A stretch of 64,000 nt of DNA, from assembly GCA_049650345.1 (NCBI GenBank), contig JBARZY010000122.1, positions 1-64,000 of the forward strand, read 5' to 3'. The notes beneath the pieces are model-generated. The model was given only the letters and a program-made list of their open reading frames with translations, was not told where the DNA came from and searched no databases. The DNA comes from Glaciecola sp049650345. Its GTDB lineage: Bacteria; Pseudomonadota; Gammaproteobacteria; Enterobacterales; Alteromonadaceae. Made by a program: the position numbers and the translations under genes. Each line of letters opens with the position of its first letter. The first letter of the stretch is position 1. Below are positions 18,336 to 26,970 of the stretch, piece after piece.

Positions 18336-19178
18336 ATGATGCAATTTAGAGACCGTACAATTAAGTTTGATACCCCTAAGGTGATGGGGATTGTCAACGT
18401 AACGCCTGACTCATTTTCAGATGGCGGTAAATATAACAGCCTTGAAAGCGCATTGAGACAATCGGCCAACATGGTACAACAAGGCGCAACGTTTATAGAT
18501 ATTGGCGGAGAATCTACTCGTCCTGGGGCAAGTGAAGTGTCTCTGCAAGAAGAACTTGATAGAGTTATTCCCGTAATTGAGCGGATTTGTAGTGAGTTAG
18601 ACACTGTTGTGTCGGTCGATACTAGTAAACCACAAGTTATGAATGCAGCAGTTGAAGCAGGTGCCGCATTAATCAACGACGTGCGTGCATTGTCATTACC
18701 CAATGCACTTTCTACTGCAGCAAACTTAGCACAGCAGTACAATGTTCCGTGTTGTATTATGCATATGAAAGGCACTCCAACAACGATGCAAAATGCGCCT
18801 TCATATAAAAACGTGATTGACGAGATAACAGCGTTTTTTAGTGCTAAAATAGAGCAATTAACGTCGGCGGGCTTTGCGTATAAACAGATTATGATCGATC
18901 CAGGCTTTGGTTTCGGCAAATCACTTGATCATAATTATGAAATACTCAAAAATTTTGGTCAGTTCACTCAATTTGATCTTCCTGTGCTTGCAGGAATGTC
19001 GAGAAAGTCTATGATTGGACAGTTATTGGAAAGAGACATACACGAACGCCTACCGGGCGATATTGCAGCGCACACTATTGCTGCAATGTTTGGTGCCAGT
19101 ATTGTGCGTGTTCATGATGTTCAGCAAGTGGTTGACGCAATGAAAGTTGTTGAAAAAGTAAGCCGTACCCAGCAATAA
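18336..19178 (+). CDS. folP: Dihydropteroate synthase
   Basis: Condenses p-aminobenzoate with dihydropterin pyrophosphate in folate synthesis; the sulfonamide target. All family motifs are visible: VNVTPDSFSDGG near the N-terminus, DIGGESTRPGA, SVDTSKP, INDVRAL, MHMKGTP, DPGFGFGKS and the terminal region RVHDVQQVVDAMKV. About 280 aa. Two adjacent ATG codons (18336 and 18339) are both possible starts; the upstream context GGTAATG is weak. It lies between ftsH and glmM as in E. coli. Confidence 0.96.
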   Translation: MMQFRDRTIKFDTPKVMGIVNVTPDSFSDGGKYNSLESALRQSANMVQQGATFIDIGGESTRPGASEVSLQEELDRVIPVIERICSELDTVVSVDTSKPQVMNAAVEAGAALINDVRALSLPNALSTAANLAQQYNVPCCIMHMKGTPTTMQNAPSYKNVIDEITAFFSAKIEQLTSAGFAYKQIMIDPGFGFGKSLDHNYEILKNFGQFTQFDLPVLAGMSRKSMIGQLLERDIHERLPGDIAAHTIAAMFGASIVRVHDVQQVVDAMKVVEKVSRTQQ

Positions 19179-19191
19179 AGGAATAATAATT

Positions 19192-20529
19192 TTGAAAAGG
19201 CAGTATTTTGGTACCGATGGTATTCGCGGTAAGGTGGGTGAAAGTGTTATTAACCCAGAGTTTGTTACTAAACTAGGATGGGCTGCGGGCAAAGTACTCG
19301 CTGGCAGAGGCACAAACAAAGTGCTAATAGGCAAAGACACGCGTATCAGTGGCTACATGCTTGAATCGTCTCTAGAGGCAGGGCTGTCAGCGGCAGGCAT
19401 TAATATAGGTTTGCTTGGCCCCATGCCTACACCAGCAATTGCCTATTTAACTAAAACCTTTAGATCAGAAGCGGGAATTGTCATTTCTGCATCGCACAAC
19501 CCGTATTATGATAACGGCATCAAATTTTTCGCATCAACTGGGCACAAGCTTGATGATGAGATTGAGCTTGCGATTGAAAAACAAATGCAGGCGCCCATGA
19601 CGTGCGTAGAATCCGATAAGCTCGGGAAGGCCTCACGAATAAACGATGCTGCCGGACGCTACATTGAGTATTGCAAAGGCACGTTTCCTTCAGATTTGTC
19701 GCTTGCGGGTATGAAAATAGTAGTCGATTGCGCCCATGGTGCTACCTATCACATTGCACCTAATGTATTAAGTGAACTTGGCGCAACAGTTATTGAAGTA
19801 GGTACGCAGCCCGATGGCTTAAACATTAACCATAAAGTAGGTGCAACCTCACTGCGCACTACTATTGAAGCTGTGAAAAAACATAAAGCCGATGTAGGTT
19901 TTGCGCTAGACGGCGACGGCGACCGCATAATGATGGTTGACGAGTTTGGTAACGTTATTGACGGTGACCAAATTATCTACATTATTGCCCGCGATGCATT
20001 GCGTTCGGGCAAGCTTAACGGTGGCGTGGTAGGCACTAAAATGTCTAATTTAGGCATGCAAGTGGCGCTCGAACAACTGGGTATACCTTTTGAACGCGCC
20101 GATGTTGGCGACCGTTATGTGATGGAACTGCTTATAAAGAAAGGCTGGTGCATAGGCGGTGAAAATTCAGGCCATGTTCTGAATTTACATTACGCACCAA
20201 CGGGTGATGGCATTGTAGCAGGTTTACAAGTATTGGCTTCGATGCTGCGTACAAATATGAGTTTAAGTGCTTTAAATTCAGGCTTTACTAAATTTCCTCA
20301 GCGCTTGATTAACGTTAAGTTTAAGGCCGGCGCAACTGATCCCTTAGAACAAGATTCTGTTAAACAGGCGGTACTTGATGCGGAACAAGCCATGCAAGAT
20401 AGCGGGCGGGTGCTATTGCGAAAGAGTGGTACCGAGCCGTTAATTAGAGTCATGGTTGAAGCAAAAACCAGCGATGTGTCTGACAAGTGGGCAGAACATA
20501 TTGCTGAACAAGTAAAAAAAGCTAAGTAA
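19192..20529 (+). CDS. glmM: Phosphoglucosamine mutase
   Basis: Interconverts glucosamine-6-phosphate and glucosamine-1-phosphate for UDP-GlcNAc, feeding peptidoglycan and lipid A. The start is TTG 19192 with AAAGGA about 9 bases upstream, giving MKRQYFGTDGIRG, two residues shorter than E. coli. Catalytic phosphoserine motif is ISASHNP (Ser about residue 102), the Mg site DGDGDR is in FALDGDGDRIMMVD, sugar-binding GGENSGH and phosphate-binding RKSGTEPLIRVMVE. At 445 aa it is full length. The folP stop is 14 bases upstream, so the two are probably co-transcribed. Confidence 0.97.
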   Translation: MKRQYFGTDGIRGKVGESVINPEFVTKLGWAAGKVLAGRGTNKVLIGKDTRISGYMLESSLEAGLSAAGINIGLLGPMPTPAIAYLTKTFRSEAGIVISASHNPYYDNGIKFFASTGHKLDDEIELAIEKQMQAPMTCVESDKLGKASRINDAAGRYIEYCKGTFPSDLSLAGMKIVVDCAHGATYHIAPNVLSELGATVIEVGTQPDGLNINHKVGATSLRTTIEAVKKHKADVGFALDGDGDRIMMVDEFGNVIDGDQIIYIIARDALRSGKLNGGVVGTKMSNLGMQVALEQLGIPFERADVGDRYVMELLIKKGWCIGGENSGHVLNLHYAPTGDGIVAGLQVLASMLRTNMSLSALNSGFTKFPQRLINVKFKAGATDPLEQDSVKQAVLDAEQAMQDSGRVLLRKSGTEPLIRVMVEAKTSDVSDKWAEHIAEQVKKAK

Positions 20530-20545
20530 ATTAGGCTTTTTATGT

Positions 20546-20573
20546 ACCGTACGCTTGTATATTAGCGTGCGGT
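20546..20573 (+). terminator. Hairpin between glmM and tpiA
   Basis: A 9-bp stem with one G-T pair (ACCGTACGC / GCGTGCGGT) around a 10-base AT loop, 17 bases after the glmM stop. No U tract follows, so it may be a processing or weak termination signal. Confidence 0.4.
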
Positions 20574-20633
20574 TAGTTAATATCAGCGCCGCTTTTATCG
20601 GTGCAATCATGTTAGATGTGCAAAGGAGTGGAT

Positions 20634-21368
20634 ATGGCAAATTCTAGAAAGCCTATGGTAGCGGGTAATTGGAAAATGAACGGGTCGTTGGGCTTGTTAA
20701 AAACATTTACCGACACCCTTGAAGAATCTACTTCGGTAGACACAGTATTGTGCTTACCTGCACCTTATTTGTCTGCTGCATCAAAAAGCAATTTTTCGTT
20801 AGGTGCACAAGATTGTAGTCAATTTGCATCTGGTGCTCATACCGGTGATATTGCAGTTGATATGCTTAAAGAGCTAGGCGTGGAATACATCATTGTAGGT
20901 CACTCAGAGCGCCGACAAGACCATTTAGAAAGCAATATTGTGGTAGCTGAAAAGGTACAAGCAGTATTGGCAAGTGGCCTAACACCTATTTTGTGTGTAG
21001 GTGAACCGCTAGAGGTTCGCGAAGCAAATCAGCAAAATGAGTTTGTACTAGAGCAATTACAAGCAGTACACACTATTTGCGGAAATAAGTTTTTAGATAA
21101 TTGCGTTATTGCATACGAGCCTATTTGGGCAATTGGTACGGGTAAAACCGCATCGCCTGAACAAGCACAAGAAGTGCACAAGTTTATACGAACAGAGCTA
21201 TTAAAGTGGAATGTAAATGCGCAAAACACACGCTTGCTGTATGGCGGCAGTGTTAACGCAGCGAATGCCCACGCTTTGTTTGCAAATGAAGATATAGATG
21301 GTGGCCTCATTGGTGGTGCCAGCTTGAAATTAGAAGATTTTGTTGCCATATGTAAGGCTGCAAAGTAA
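20634..21368 (+). CDS. tpiA: Triosephosphate isomerase
   Basis: Glycolytic isomerase of dihydroxyacetone phosphate and glyceraldehyde-3-phosphate. The catalytic residues are visible: Lys in GNWKMNG, His in IVGHSERR, Glu in AYEPIWAIGTGK, plus the phosphate-binding YGGSVN and GGLIGGASL. The start at ATG 20634 has AAGGAG 7-8 bases upstream; an in-frame ATG at 20616 would add six residues before the usual MANSRKPMVAGNWK. Position between glmM and secG is a known arrangement outside enterobacteria. 244 aa. Confidence 0.97.
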   Translation: MANSRKPMVAGNWKMNGSLGLLKTFTDTLEESTSVDTVLCLPAPYLSAASKSNFSLGAQDCSQFASGAHTGDIAVDMLKELGVEYIIVGHSERRQDHLESNIVVAEKVQAVLASGLTPILCVGEPLEVREANQQNEFVLEQLQAVHTICGNKFLDNCVIAYEPIWAIGTGKTASPEQAQEVHKFIRTELLKWNVNAQNTRLLYGGSVNAANAHALFANEDIDGGLIGGASLKLEDFVAICKAAK

Positions 21369-21378
21369 GAGGACAGTT

Positions 21379-21771
21379 ATGTTATACGAAGTTTTGTTAG
21401 TTGCTTATTTGATTGTAGCCATTTTGTTGGTAGGTTTTGTGCTTATCCAACAAGGTAAAGGAGCAGATATGGGCGCATCTTTTGGTTCTGGCGGTGCAAA
21501 CACTATATTTGGTTCAAGTGGTTCAGGTAATTTCATGACCCGCACAACCGCTATATTAGCGACCTTATTTTTTGCTATTAGCTTAGTGATCGGCGGTATT
21601 ACTTCCGGTACTAGCGACACCACAGATGAGTTCGAAAACATCACGCCAGTTATTGACGACACAGTACCTGCAGCAAACGATTCACTTATTCCTGTAGAAG
21701 AAGCAGAGCCAGAAGTGCCTGCGGTGGAAAACACTATACCTACAGAAGACCCTGATCCAGACCAAGGGTAG
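21379..21771 (+). CDS. secG: Preprotein translocase subunit SecG
   Basis: Small inner-membrane subunit of the SecYEG channel. Two membrane segments (about residues 3-23 and 52-72) flank the conserved loop IQQGKGADMGASFGSGGANTIFGS. An acidic, Pro-rich tail of about 45 residues follows, longer than needed and poorly conserved. ATG 21379 has AGAGGA about 6 bases upstream; a start at 21340 would overlap tpiA. The gene is followed by tRNA-Leu with only 12 bases between, as in many gammaproteobacteria. Confidence 0.95.
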   Translation: MLYEVLLVAYLIVAILLVGFVLIQQGKGADMGASFGSGGANTIFGSSGSGNFMTRTTAILATLFFAISLVIGGITSGTSDTTDEFENITPVIDDTVPAANDSLIPVEEAEPEVPAVENTIPTEDPDPDQG

Positions 21772-21783
21772 CAAACCTATATT

Positions 21784-21869
21784 GCGGAAGTGGTGGAATT
21801 GGTAGACACGCCATCTTGAGGGGGTGGTGAGCATAGCTCGTGCGGGTTCAAGTCCCGCTTTCCGCACCA
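21784..21869 (+). tRNA. tRNA-Leu (anticodon GAG)
   Basis: Type II tRNA with an 86-base encoded sequence including CCA. The acceptor stem GCGGAAG pairs with TTTCCGC (one G-T pair), the anticodon stem CCATC/GGTGG encloses loop TTGAGGG, giving anticodon GAG, then a long variable arm and the T arm GCGGGTTCAAGTCCCGC. It closely resembles E. coli leuU, which also follows secG. Probably processed from the secG transcript. Confidence 0.96.
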
Positions 21870-21874
21870 ATTAA

Positions 21875-21909
21875 AAAAGAGGTAAGTCAATGACTTACCT
21901 CTTTTTTTG
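21875..21909 (+). terminator. Rho-independent terminator after tRNA-Leu
   Basis: Near-perfect hairpin of about 12-13 bp (AAGAGGTAAGTCA and its complement, minimal loop) followed by a run of seven T. It ends the secG-tRNA-Leu transcript 6 bases after the tRNA. In E. coli further genes (metY, rimP, nusA) follow; here the operon stops. Confidence 0.92.
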
Positions 21910-22008
21910 TTTTTCTTACCGGTGTTCACTTTCACTCGCAGCGACTTCACCTTAAGTTCACCGTTTTCCGCATACACTCGTGCTTTTATTCAATAGTAAG
22001 CACACATC

Positions 22009-23031
22009 ATGACTCAAAACCGTTTATCTCGTTTACTCCGCCTTTCAATCAAATGCGTTCACATAGTGCTGTTGTATGTCAGCATTATTGCGTTTACAAA
22101 TGCTAACGCCCATGCAAGTAACAACAGTCAGCAAATGTTAAGCGCTGAGCAGCAAATGATAGTTATTAACGCGCTACATAAAGAAATTACTAATAGATAC
22201 ATTAATACACATAAAATAAATGATATTACTGACGCGTTGCAGCAATTTCAAAAAGTATCAGTAAACAAAAATGCCATCAGCAATAGCGATTTTGCACAAC
22301 AACTAACCGTATTATTACAAGCATTTGATAAACACTTTTCGGTGAGTATTGTACCCACGCCAGACCCGAACGCGCCTACAAAGCTAGGTTGGTATGCGCG
22401 CTTAGAGCAAGACAATTTTGGTTTCACTCGAGTAGAGGTTGATAGTAATAATATTGGATACCTATCGTTTTGGGGGTTTCCTGACCTTACCACAGAGGCA
22501 ACAGCCAAAATTGATCAGGTAATGGCAAAGCTGGCTACGGTTGACGCTTTAGTGATCGATTTAACTGAAAACGGTGGCGGTAGCACGCAATCGATGCAGC
22601 ATTTAGCCAGTTACTTTCTATCTGGCAAAGTATTGCTGAATAGCTTTTATGAGCGTCAAACCAATAAGCTGTCGCATTTTTATACTTTTGAGCATATTGA
22701 AAACGCACATCTTAACAATATACCTATTACCGTTTTAATTGGCCCTAATAGTTTCTCAGCAGCAGAAGCCTTTGCATATAATTTAAAGCACTTGAATAGA
22801 GCCGTTATTGTGGGGCAAACCAGTAAAGGCGGAGCAAATTCATGGTTGTTTTATGCCCTAACTCATGGCTTGCGTGCAGCTATCCCTATTTCTGAAGCGA
22901 TTAATCCTATTACTCATTCAAACTGGGAAGCGGTTGGTGTAATCCCTGATATTCATACCACCACCAACGACCTAGAGGGCTTTGCTAAACAGCGTTTGCT
23001 CAAACATTTACAACAAAGCCAGCTTGAATAG
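22009..23031 (+). CDS. Exported S41 family peptidase (IRBP/Tsp-like, no PDZ)
   Basis: Predicted secreted serine protease of family S41. A hydrophobic N-terminus with likely cleavage after ANAHA precedes a helical N-terminal domain and an S41 catalytic domain. Motifs are VIDLTENGGGS, the nucleophile loop GPNSFSAAEAFAY and GQTSKGGAN, matching the Ser-Lys dyad region of the family. No PDZ domain is seen between residue 100 and the core, so it resembles the interphotoreceptor retinoid-binding-like S41B group more than Prc. 340 aa. It is followed 85 bases later by a beta-lactamase-fold lipoprotein on the same strand. Substrate unknown; the S41 assignment is firm. Confidence 0.85.
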   Translation: MTQNRLSRLLRLSIKCVHIVLLYVSIIAFTNANAHASNNSQQMLSAEQQMIVINALHKEITNRYINTHKINDITDALQQFQKVSVNKNAISNSDFAQQLTVLLQAFDKHFSVSIVPTPDPNAPTKLGWYARLEQDNFGFTRVEVDSNNIGYLSFWGFPDLTTEATAKIDQVMAKLATVDALVIDLTENGGGSTQSMQHLASYFLSGKVLLNSFYERQTNKLSHFYTFEHIENAHLNNIPITVLIGPNSFSAAEAFAYNLKHLNRAVIVGQTSKGGANSWLFYALTHGLRAAIPISEAINPITHSNWEAVGVIPDIHTTTNDLEGFAKQRLLKHLQQSQLE

Positions 23032-23116
23032 CTATGTTTGTTCACCTCTATTTCACTATAACGACTTTATTATTTGCTTATTACGAAACGGTACATTACC
23101 TACGAGGATATAAAAT

Positions 23117-24286
23117 ATGATAAGCATGAAAGTGTTACAAAAGACAATGATCGCGAGTGTTGTGTGTTTAGGCTTGGCCGCTTGTGGATCAAGCAACGAT
23201 TCAAATGCACCAAATATACCAAATCCACAACCTATACCAACCGTTGACTATCAAGATATGCTACAAGCAGCAGTTAATTCTGGGGTGCCAGGGGTGGTAA
23301 TGGCAATCGAAAGCCCTGAGATAAACTTTATTGGTGCAGCAGGCGTTGCTGACATTGATACCCAAGCACCTATGCAAACGTATCATCAAATGCCAACAGG
23401 TAGCTCTGGTAAAAAAGCCACAGCTTTATTAGTGGCAATGCTGCACGAAGAGGGCATGCTTAATATGGACAATCAAATATCCACTTGGTTGCCTTCAGCA
23501 ATACTAACTCGTATTGAAAATAGCGATACTATGACACTTCGTCAGTTACTGAATCATACTGCAGGTGTATGGGATTACTTAGATGACGGTAGTTCAGATG
23601 AATGGTTTGAAGCGATTATTAATGACCCTTTATCATTAAAAACAGATAGTTTTGCATTACAGTTTGCTTTTGATAAACCCGCGTACTTTGCGTCGGGCGA
23701 GGCGTTTAACTATTCTAATACAGGTTACTTATTAGCCGGTTTAATTCTTGATGAGGTGCTTGGCGAGCATCATCACAACGCTATGCGCGAACGTTTGTTT
23801 ATTGGTTTGGGTATGAACAATACTTACTACAATGGCCTTGAAAAAGACATGGGCAATATTATTTCGGGATACGCAGAATTTGATGATGAAATTGAAAACA
23901 CCAAGTTTGTTTACGAAAACATAGGTGTGGCCGATGCGCCATTAGTGTCTACGGTAGAAGATATGTCAATATTATTGCGTACCATAGTCAGTGACAATTC
24001 AAGCCTTGATAACGCTATCACAGATCATTTGTTTGCCAATAACCGCCTAGTAAGAGTTAACAGTGATACCCAATATGGCTTAGGAATATTTTATCAACAA
24101 ATTAATGGTAAAGACGTTTATCATCATGGTGGTGGCGACCCAGGTTATATCACTGAAAATTACTACGTGGCAGAGAGCGACCTTACGTTAACCGTGTTTT
24201 TTAACTGTAGTGGTTATGCAGCTTGCCAGGTTCCTGCAGCTACGTTTATGAATGGGGTACTTGAAACTATTTTCGAGGACAACTAA
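23117..24286 (+). CDS. Beta-lactamase-fold serine hydrolase lipoprotein (class C / DD-peptidase family)
   Basis: Predicted membrane-anchored hydrolase of the AmpC/D-Ala-D-Ala carboxypeptidase (S12) superfamily. Signal with lipobox LAAC near residue 23, then a Pro/Asn-rich linker. Catalytic elements are SSGK in PTGSSGKKATAL (SxxK), YSN in FNYSNTGY (YxN) and HHG in YHHGGGDPGY (the KTG-equivalent HxG). Such proteins include esterases, peptidases and few true lactamases, so no resistance role should be assumed. GAGG lies about 9 bases before ATG 23117. Length 389 aa. It ends 13 bases before a large hairpin shared with the convergent permease. Confidence 0.87.
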   Translation: MISMKVLQKTMIASVVCLGLAACGSSNDSNAPNIPNPQPIPTVDYQDMLQAAVNSGVPGVVMAIESPEINFIGAAGVADIDTQAPMQTYHQMPTGSSGKKATALLVAMLHEEGMLNMDNQISTWLPSAILTRIENSDTMTLRQLLNHTAGVWDYLDDGSSDEWFEAIINDPLSLKTDSFALQFAFDKPAYFASGEAFNYSNTGYLLAGLILDEVLGEHHHNAMRERLFIGLGMNNTYYNGLEKDMGNIISGYAEFDDEIENTKFVYENIGVADAPLVSTVEDMSILLRTIVSDNSSLDNAITDHLFANNRLVRVNSDTQYGLGIFYQQINGKDVYHHGGGDPGYITENYYVAESDLTLTVFFNCSGYAACQVPAATFMNGVLETIFEDN

Positions 24287-24298
24287 CGATTTATGCTT

Positions 24299-24332
24299 AG
24301 CCTTTTGATGCGCTTGCATGCATCAAAAGGCT
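24299..24332. terminator. Hairpin between convergent serine hydrolase and permease genes
   Basis: A 13-bp perfect stem (AGCCTTTTGATGC and complement) with an 8-base loop, in the 73-base gap between two convergent genes. No strong U tract on either side; position suggests a bidirectional terminator. Confidence 0.65.
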
Positions 24333-24359
24333 GGTTTACTAATTGAATATAGCCTAGGT

Positions 24360-25403
24360 TTATTGTTGTGCAAATATACGAGTGCGTAACCACTTTATCA
24401 TTTGCCAGCCTATTAACAGCGCTAATATAACCGCTGACAACTGATGCATATTACTTAGCATCTCGGAATGTCCCCCATGCTTTACATCAAGCGTAATAGA
24501 GAAATACGAAAATATGGCATCAACAACAAAGCCTGACATCAAGGCAGAACCAATTAAAGCCACCAAATAAATAAACAACTCGCGTTTACCTAATTCATTT
24601 TTTATGACCATTAAGGTTGCGATATTAGTGGCTGGCCCCGTTAACATAAATACCAACGCAGCACCTGGCGATATACCTGCCATGATTAATCCAACGGCAA
24701 TAGGCGTAGATGCGGTGGCACATATGTACATAGGAATAGAAATTGCGACCATGATTAACATGGCTAAGGGGCCTGTGCCATAGCTGGCCATCCAGTTTTC
24801 GGGCACGTAGGTGAGCACTAAGGCGGCAAAAAACAAGCCGATGAGTAGCCACTTCATAAAGTCGACTAACAACTGCCCAAACCCATAGGCAAACACGTTT
24901 TTTATACCACTTAAAAACGTGGAATTGGGTACCGAATTTTCTGATTTACCGCAGTTACTTTTTGCATGGCAACAACTAGTATTTGCTGTTGCTGCATGGG
25001 TTGATGTGTTATCTCCCCAAAGTGCAATACTCCAACCTGTTATTACTGCTGAGAAAATAGCTGCAATGGGACGCGCGATAGTCATTGGTAAGCCCATTAA
25101 GGCATAGGTAATACCAACTGAATCTACACCCGTTTCGGGGGTTGATACTAAAAAACTGGCGGTGCTTGCTTTACTGGCGCCATTGCGTCGAATACCCATG
25201 GCTACAGGAATAACCGAGCAAGAGCATAAAGGTAAAGGCGCACCAATGACAGCTGCGGTGAAAACTGAATTGTTGCTTCCCAATGTACGTTCTATCCACT
25301 TGTTGGGTAACCATTGATGAATGGCACCAGCAATGAGCATACCCAATAACAAATAAGGGGCAGACTCCACAAATAACAATATAAAGTTATTAAACAGTGC
25401 CAT
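24360..25403 (-). CDS. Putative metal efflux permease (SO_0444/ArsP-like, DUF318)
   Basis: Polytopic membrane protein, about eight to ten segments, of the permease family that includes ArsP and Shewanella SO_0444-type Cu/Zn exporters. Diagnostic blocks are APLPLCSCSVIPVA with the CSC metal-site cysteines, STPETGVDS and TGPATNIAT. A cytoplasmic loop near residue 140 is rich in possible metal ligands (TSCCHAKSNCGK). It overlaps the upstream ZntR-like regulator by 14 bases, so both are on one message. The regulator's cysteine pattern suggests zinc or another divalent/soft metal rather than organoarsenic, but the transported ion is inference. 347 aa. Confidence 0.85.
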   Translation of the reverse strand: MALFNNFILLFVESAPYLLLGMLIAGAIHQWLPNKWIERTLGSNNSVFTAAVIGAPLPLCSCSVIPVAMGIRRNGASKASTASFLVSTPETGVDSVGITYALMGLPMTIARPIAAIFSAVITGWSIALWGDNTSTHAATANTSCCHAKSNCGKSENSVPNSTFLSGIKNVFAYGFGQLLVDFMKWLLIGLFFAALVLTYVPENWMASYGTGPLAMLIMVAISIPMYICATASTPIAVGLIMAGISPGAALVFMLTGPATNIATLMVIKNELGKRELFIYLVALIGSALMSGFVVDAIFSYFSITLDVKHGGHSEMLSNMHQLSAVILALLIGWQMIKWLRTRIFAQQ

Positions 25404-25824
25404 GTGTATGCTCCAGACTTGAATGAGCTTGGCTTTCTAATTGACGAATAATAGTACAAAATTCGGCACTTTCTTGACCGCCACAACATCGTTCGTTTAG
25501 GGCTTGCAGCACGCTATTCAACTGAGTTAGCTCTCTAATTTGTTGTTGCACATGGTCGATTTTATTTTGAGTGATTGCTTTCGCTTCTTCACATGTGTGC
25601 TTGTCTTTGGCATTTTTAATGCTAAGTAAGGCAGCGGTATCTTCTAAACTAAACCCACTTTGTTTACAACGTTTAATAAAGTGAGCCGTAGCAAGATCAT
25701 CCTCGCTATATACGCGGTAGTTATTTTCTGCTTGTTTTTGTGGCACGAGCAAGCCTAGCTTTTCATAATATCGCAGAGTATGAGAGGAAAGCGCTGTGGC
25801 TTTTGCGAGTTGGCTGATTTTCAT
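25390..25824 (-). CDS. MerR-family metal-responsive regulator, ZntR-like
   Basis: 144-aa activator with an N-terminal MerR winged helix (KISQLAKATALSSHTLRYYEKLGLL), a dimerisation helix and a C-terminal metal loop. Cysteines match E. coli ZntR: KHTCEEAK for the dimer-helix Cys, and CCGGQESAEFC for the ZntR loop CCGTAHSSVYC. The start is ATG 25824, with GGAG 7 bases upstream; the earlier ATG at 25863 would fall within a few bases of the predicted -10 and so upstream of the transcript start. It reads into the permease gene with a 14-base overlap and appears to control its own operon through the dyad at 25874-25895. Zinc sensing is inferred from the cysteine pattern. Confidence 0.9.
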   Translation of the reverse strand: MKISQLAKATALSSHTLRYYEKLGLLVPQKQAENNYRVYSEDDLATAHFIKRCKQSGFSLEDTAALLSIKNAKDKHTCEEAKAITQNKIDHVQQQIRELTQLNSVLQALNERCCGGQESAEFCTIIRQLESQAHSSLEHTHGTV

Positions 25825-25866
25825 TAACATGCTCCATTGGTTAATCCATTCTTGTCTAACCATGTT

Positions 25867-25898
25867 AGTCTACACCTTAGAGTTAACTCTAAGGTCAA
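25867..25898 (-). promoter_or_regulatory. MerR-type promoter/operator of the regulator-permease operon
   Basis: On the minus strand a -35 TTGACC (25898-25893) and a -10 TAGACT (25872-25867) are separated by 20 bases, the over-long spacer typical of MerR-activated promoters. The spacer contains most of a perfect 22-bp palindrome at 25874-25895 with half-site ACCTTAGAGTT. Position directly upstream of the ZntR-like gene supports autoregulated, metal-induced transcription. Confidence 0.85.
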
Positions 25899-26073
25899 GC
25901 TTTAATTTTTGCAATGTGCTTATGGCAATAAATCTACGTTCAGGCAGATATGGGCGGCGAGCATGGCTTTATCGATTGATCTTACCCTAGTATCCGCGTA
26001 TGTTGTTTTGTAGAAAAAGTAACGGCATTACATATAATGCGCGGCATCCATTGCATATAATCAAGGAGGGTAG

Positions 26074-26460
26074 ATGACCAATCACAACGAGCATGAACCA
26101 AATAATAGCAGCGAGCAATATTGGGGCATGCCCATTAATACATATTGTATGTTGATTCACTTAAGTCAGCTTACCAGCATAATTATTCCTGGACTGGGTT
26201 TAATATTGCCTATAGTCATGTGGGCGGCGAATAAAGACCAGCATGAACAAATAGATCGTCATGGCAAAGTCACGGTTAACTGGCTAATCAGCTTGTTTAT
26301 TTATTATGTGATTTGTGGCGTGTTAACGGTGGTATTGATTGGGGCGGTTGGCTTAATTATATTGGCAATTCTGAACTTCGTATTTGCGATCATAGCGGCA
26401 TTAAAGGCAAATAAAGGTGAGTTGTGGATATACCCTATGAGTATTAAATTTTTAAAGTAG
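26074..26460 (+). CDS. DUF4870 family membrane protein
   Basis: 128-aa protein with three predicted membrane segments. The DUF4870/Tic20-like pattern is visible: YCMLIHLSQLTS, IPGLGLILPIVMWAANKDQHEQIDRHGKVTVNWLIS, then IYYVICGVLTVVLIGAVGLI and the terminal IYPMSIKFLK. AAGGAGG lies about 6 bases before the ATG, an unusually strong ribosome site here. Function unknown. It faces the HPF/RaiA-like gene tail to tail. Confidence 0.88.
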   Translation: MTNHNEHEPNNSSEQYWGMPINTYCMLIHLSQLTSIIIPGLGLILPIVMWAANKDQHEQIDRHGKVTVNWLISLFIYYVICGVLTVVLIGAVGLIILAILNFVFAIIAALKANKGELWIYPMSIKFLK

Positions 26461-26512
26461 AACGTGCATAACAGTAAATAGAGGTATGTAAACGCAGCTT
26501 ATGTAAAAAGCT

Positions 26513-26848
26513 CTAAAAGCTGCGACTGCCGTAATTGTTGTGGGTGCGTTTGGCACGTTTAAGCTGACGTTCTATACTGCGTTTCGTGCGGCTAATTGCA
26601 TTGTGAAAGGCGTCAGACAGGTCTGTACTGATGTCTTGTATGGTTACTTGTGACGCGTTTGCCATAAGGACCGTGATTTCACATTTTACTTCTGAATTAT
26701 GCACATTAGCTTCTACTAGGCTAAAATGAATATCACATTTGCTGATGATGCCGTGATATCGTGATAAGCCTATGCCCAGCCGTGTTTCTAACTGCTGAAG
26801 CTCTTGTTCCGTTGGTTGTATCCCTTTTGTATCAATGAAATAGTGCAT
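26513..26848 (-). CDS. HPF/RaiA-family ribosome-associated protein (predicted)
   Basis: 111-aa basic protein resembling the hibernation-promoting factor/RaiA family, which binds the 30S A/P-site region and inactivates ribosomes under stress. The pattern of an N-terminal strand, a helix (ELQQLETRLGIGLSRYHG), strands CDIHFSLVEAN and VKCEITVLMANASQVTIQ, and a second helix DLSDAFHNAISRTKRSIERQL followed by a basic tail KRAKRTHNN fits the beta-alpha-beta-beta-beta-alpha fold. Start chosen at ATG 26848; a GTG two codons upstream is possible. Similarity is distant, so the family call is moderate. Confidence 0.7.
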   Translation of the reverse strand: MHYFIDTKGIQPTEQELQQLETRLGIGLSRYHGIISKCDIHFSLVEANVHNSEVKCEITVLMANASQVTIQDISTDLSDAFHNAISRTKRSIERQLKRAKRTHNNYGSRSF

Positions 26849-26970
26849 GCTCACGCTGTATGGTTCAGTATGCGTTAAATGCTATCAATTAAAAGTGAAC
26901 AATATAATTCGATAATATGTATAAGTATTATTCGGAAAAAGCTTCCTATTGCCTGTATGGAAAAAGTTAC

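Noticed and set aside
23117..24286. Calling the serine hydrolase an antibiotic-resistance beta-lactamase
   Set aside because: The fold is shared by esterases and peptidases, and YxN/HxG motifs alone do not show lactam hydrolysis.
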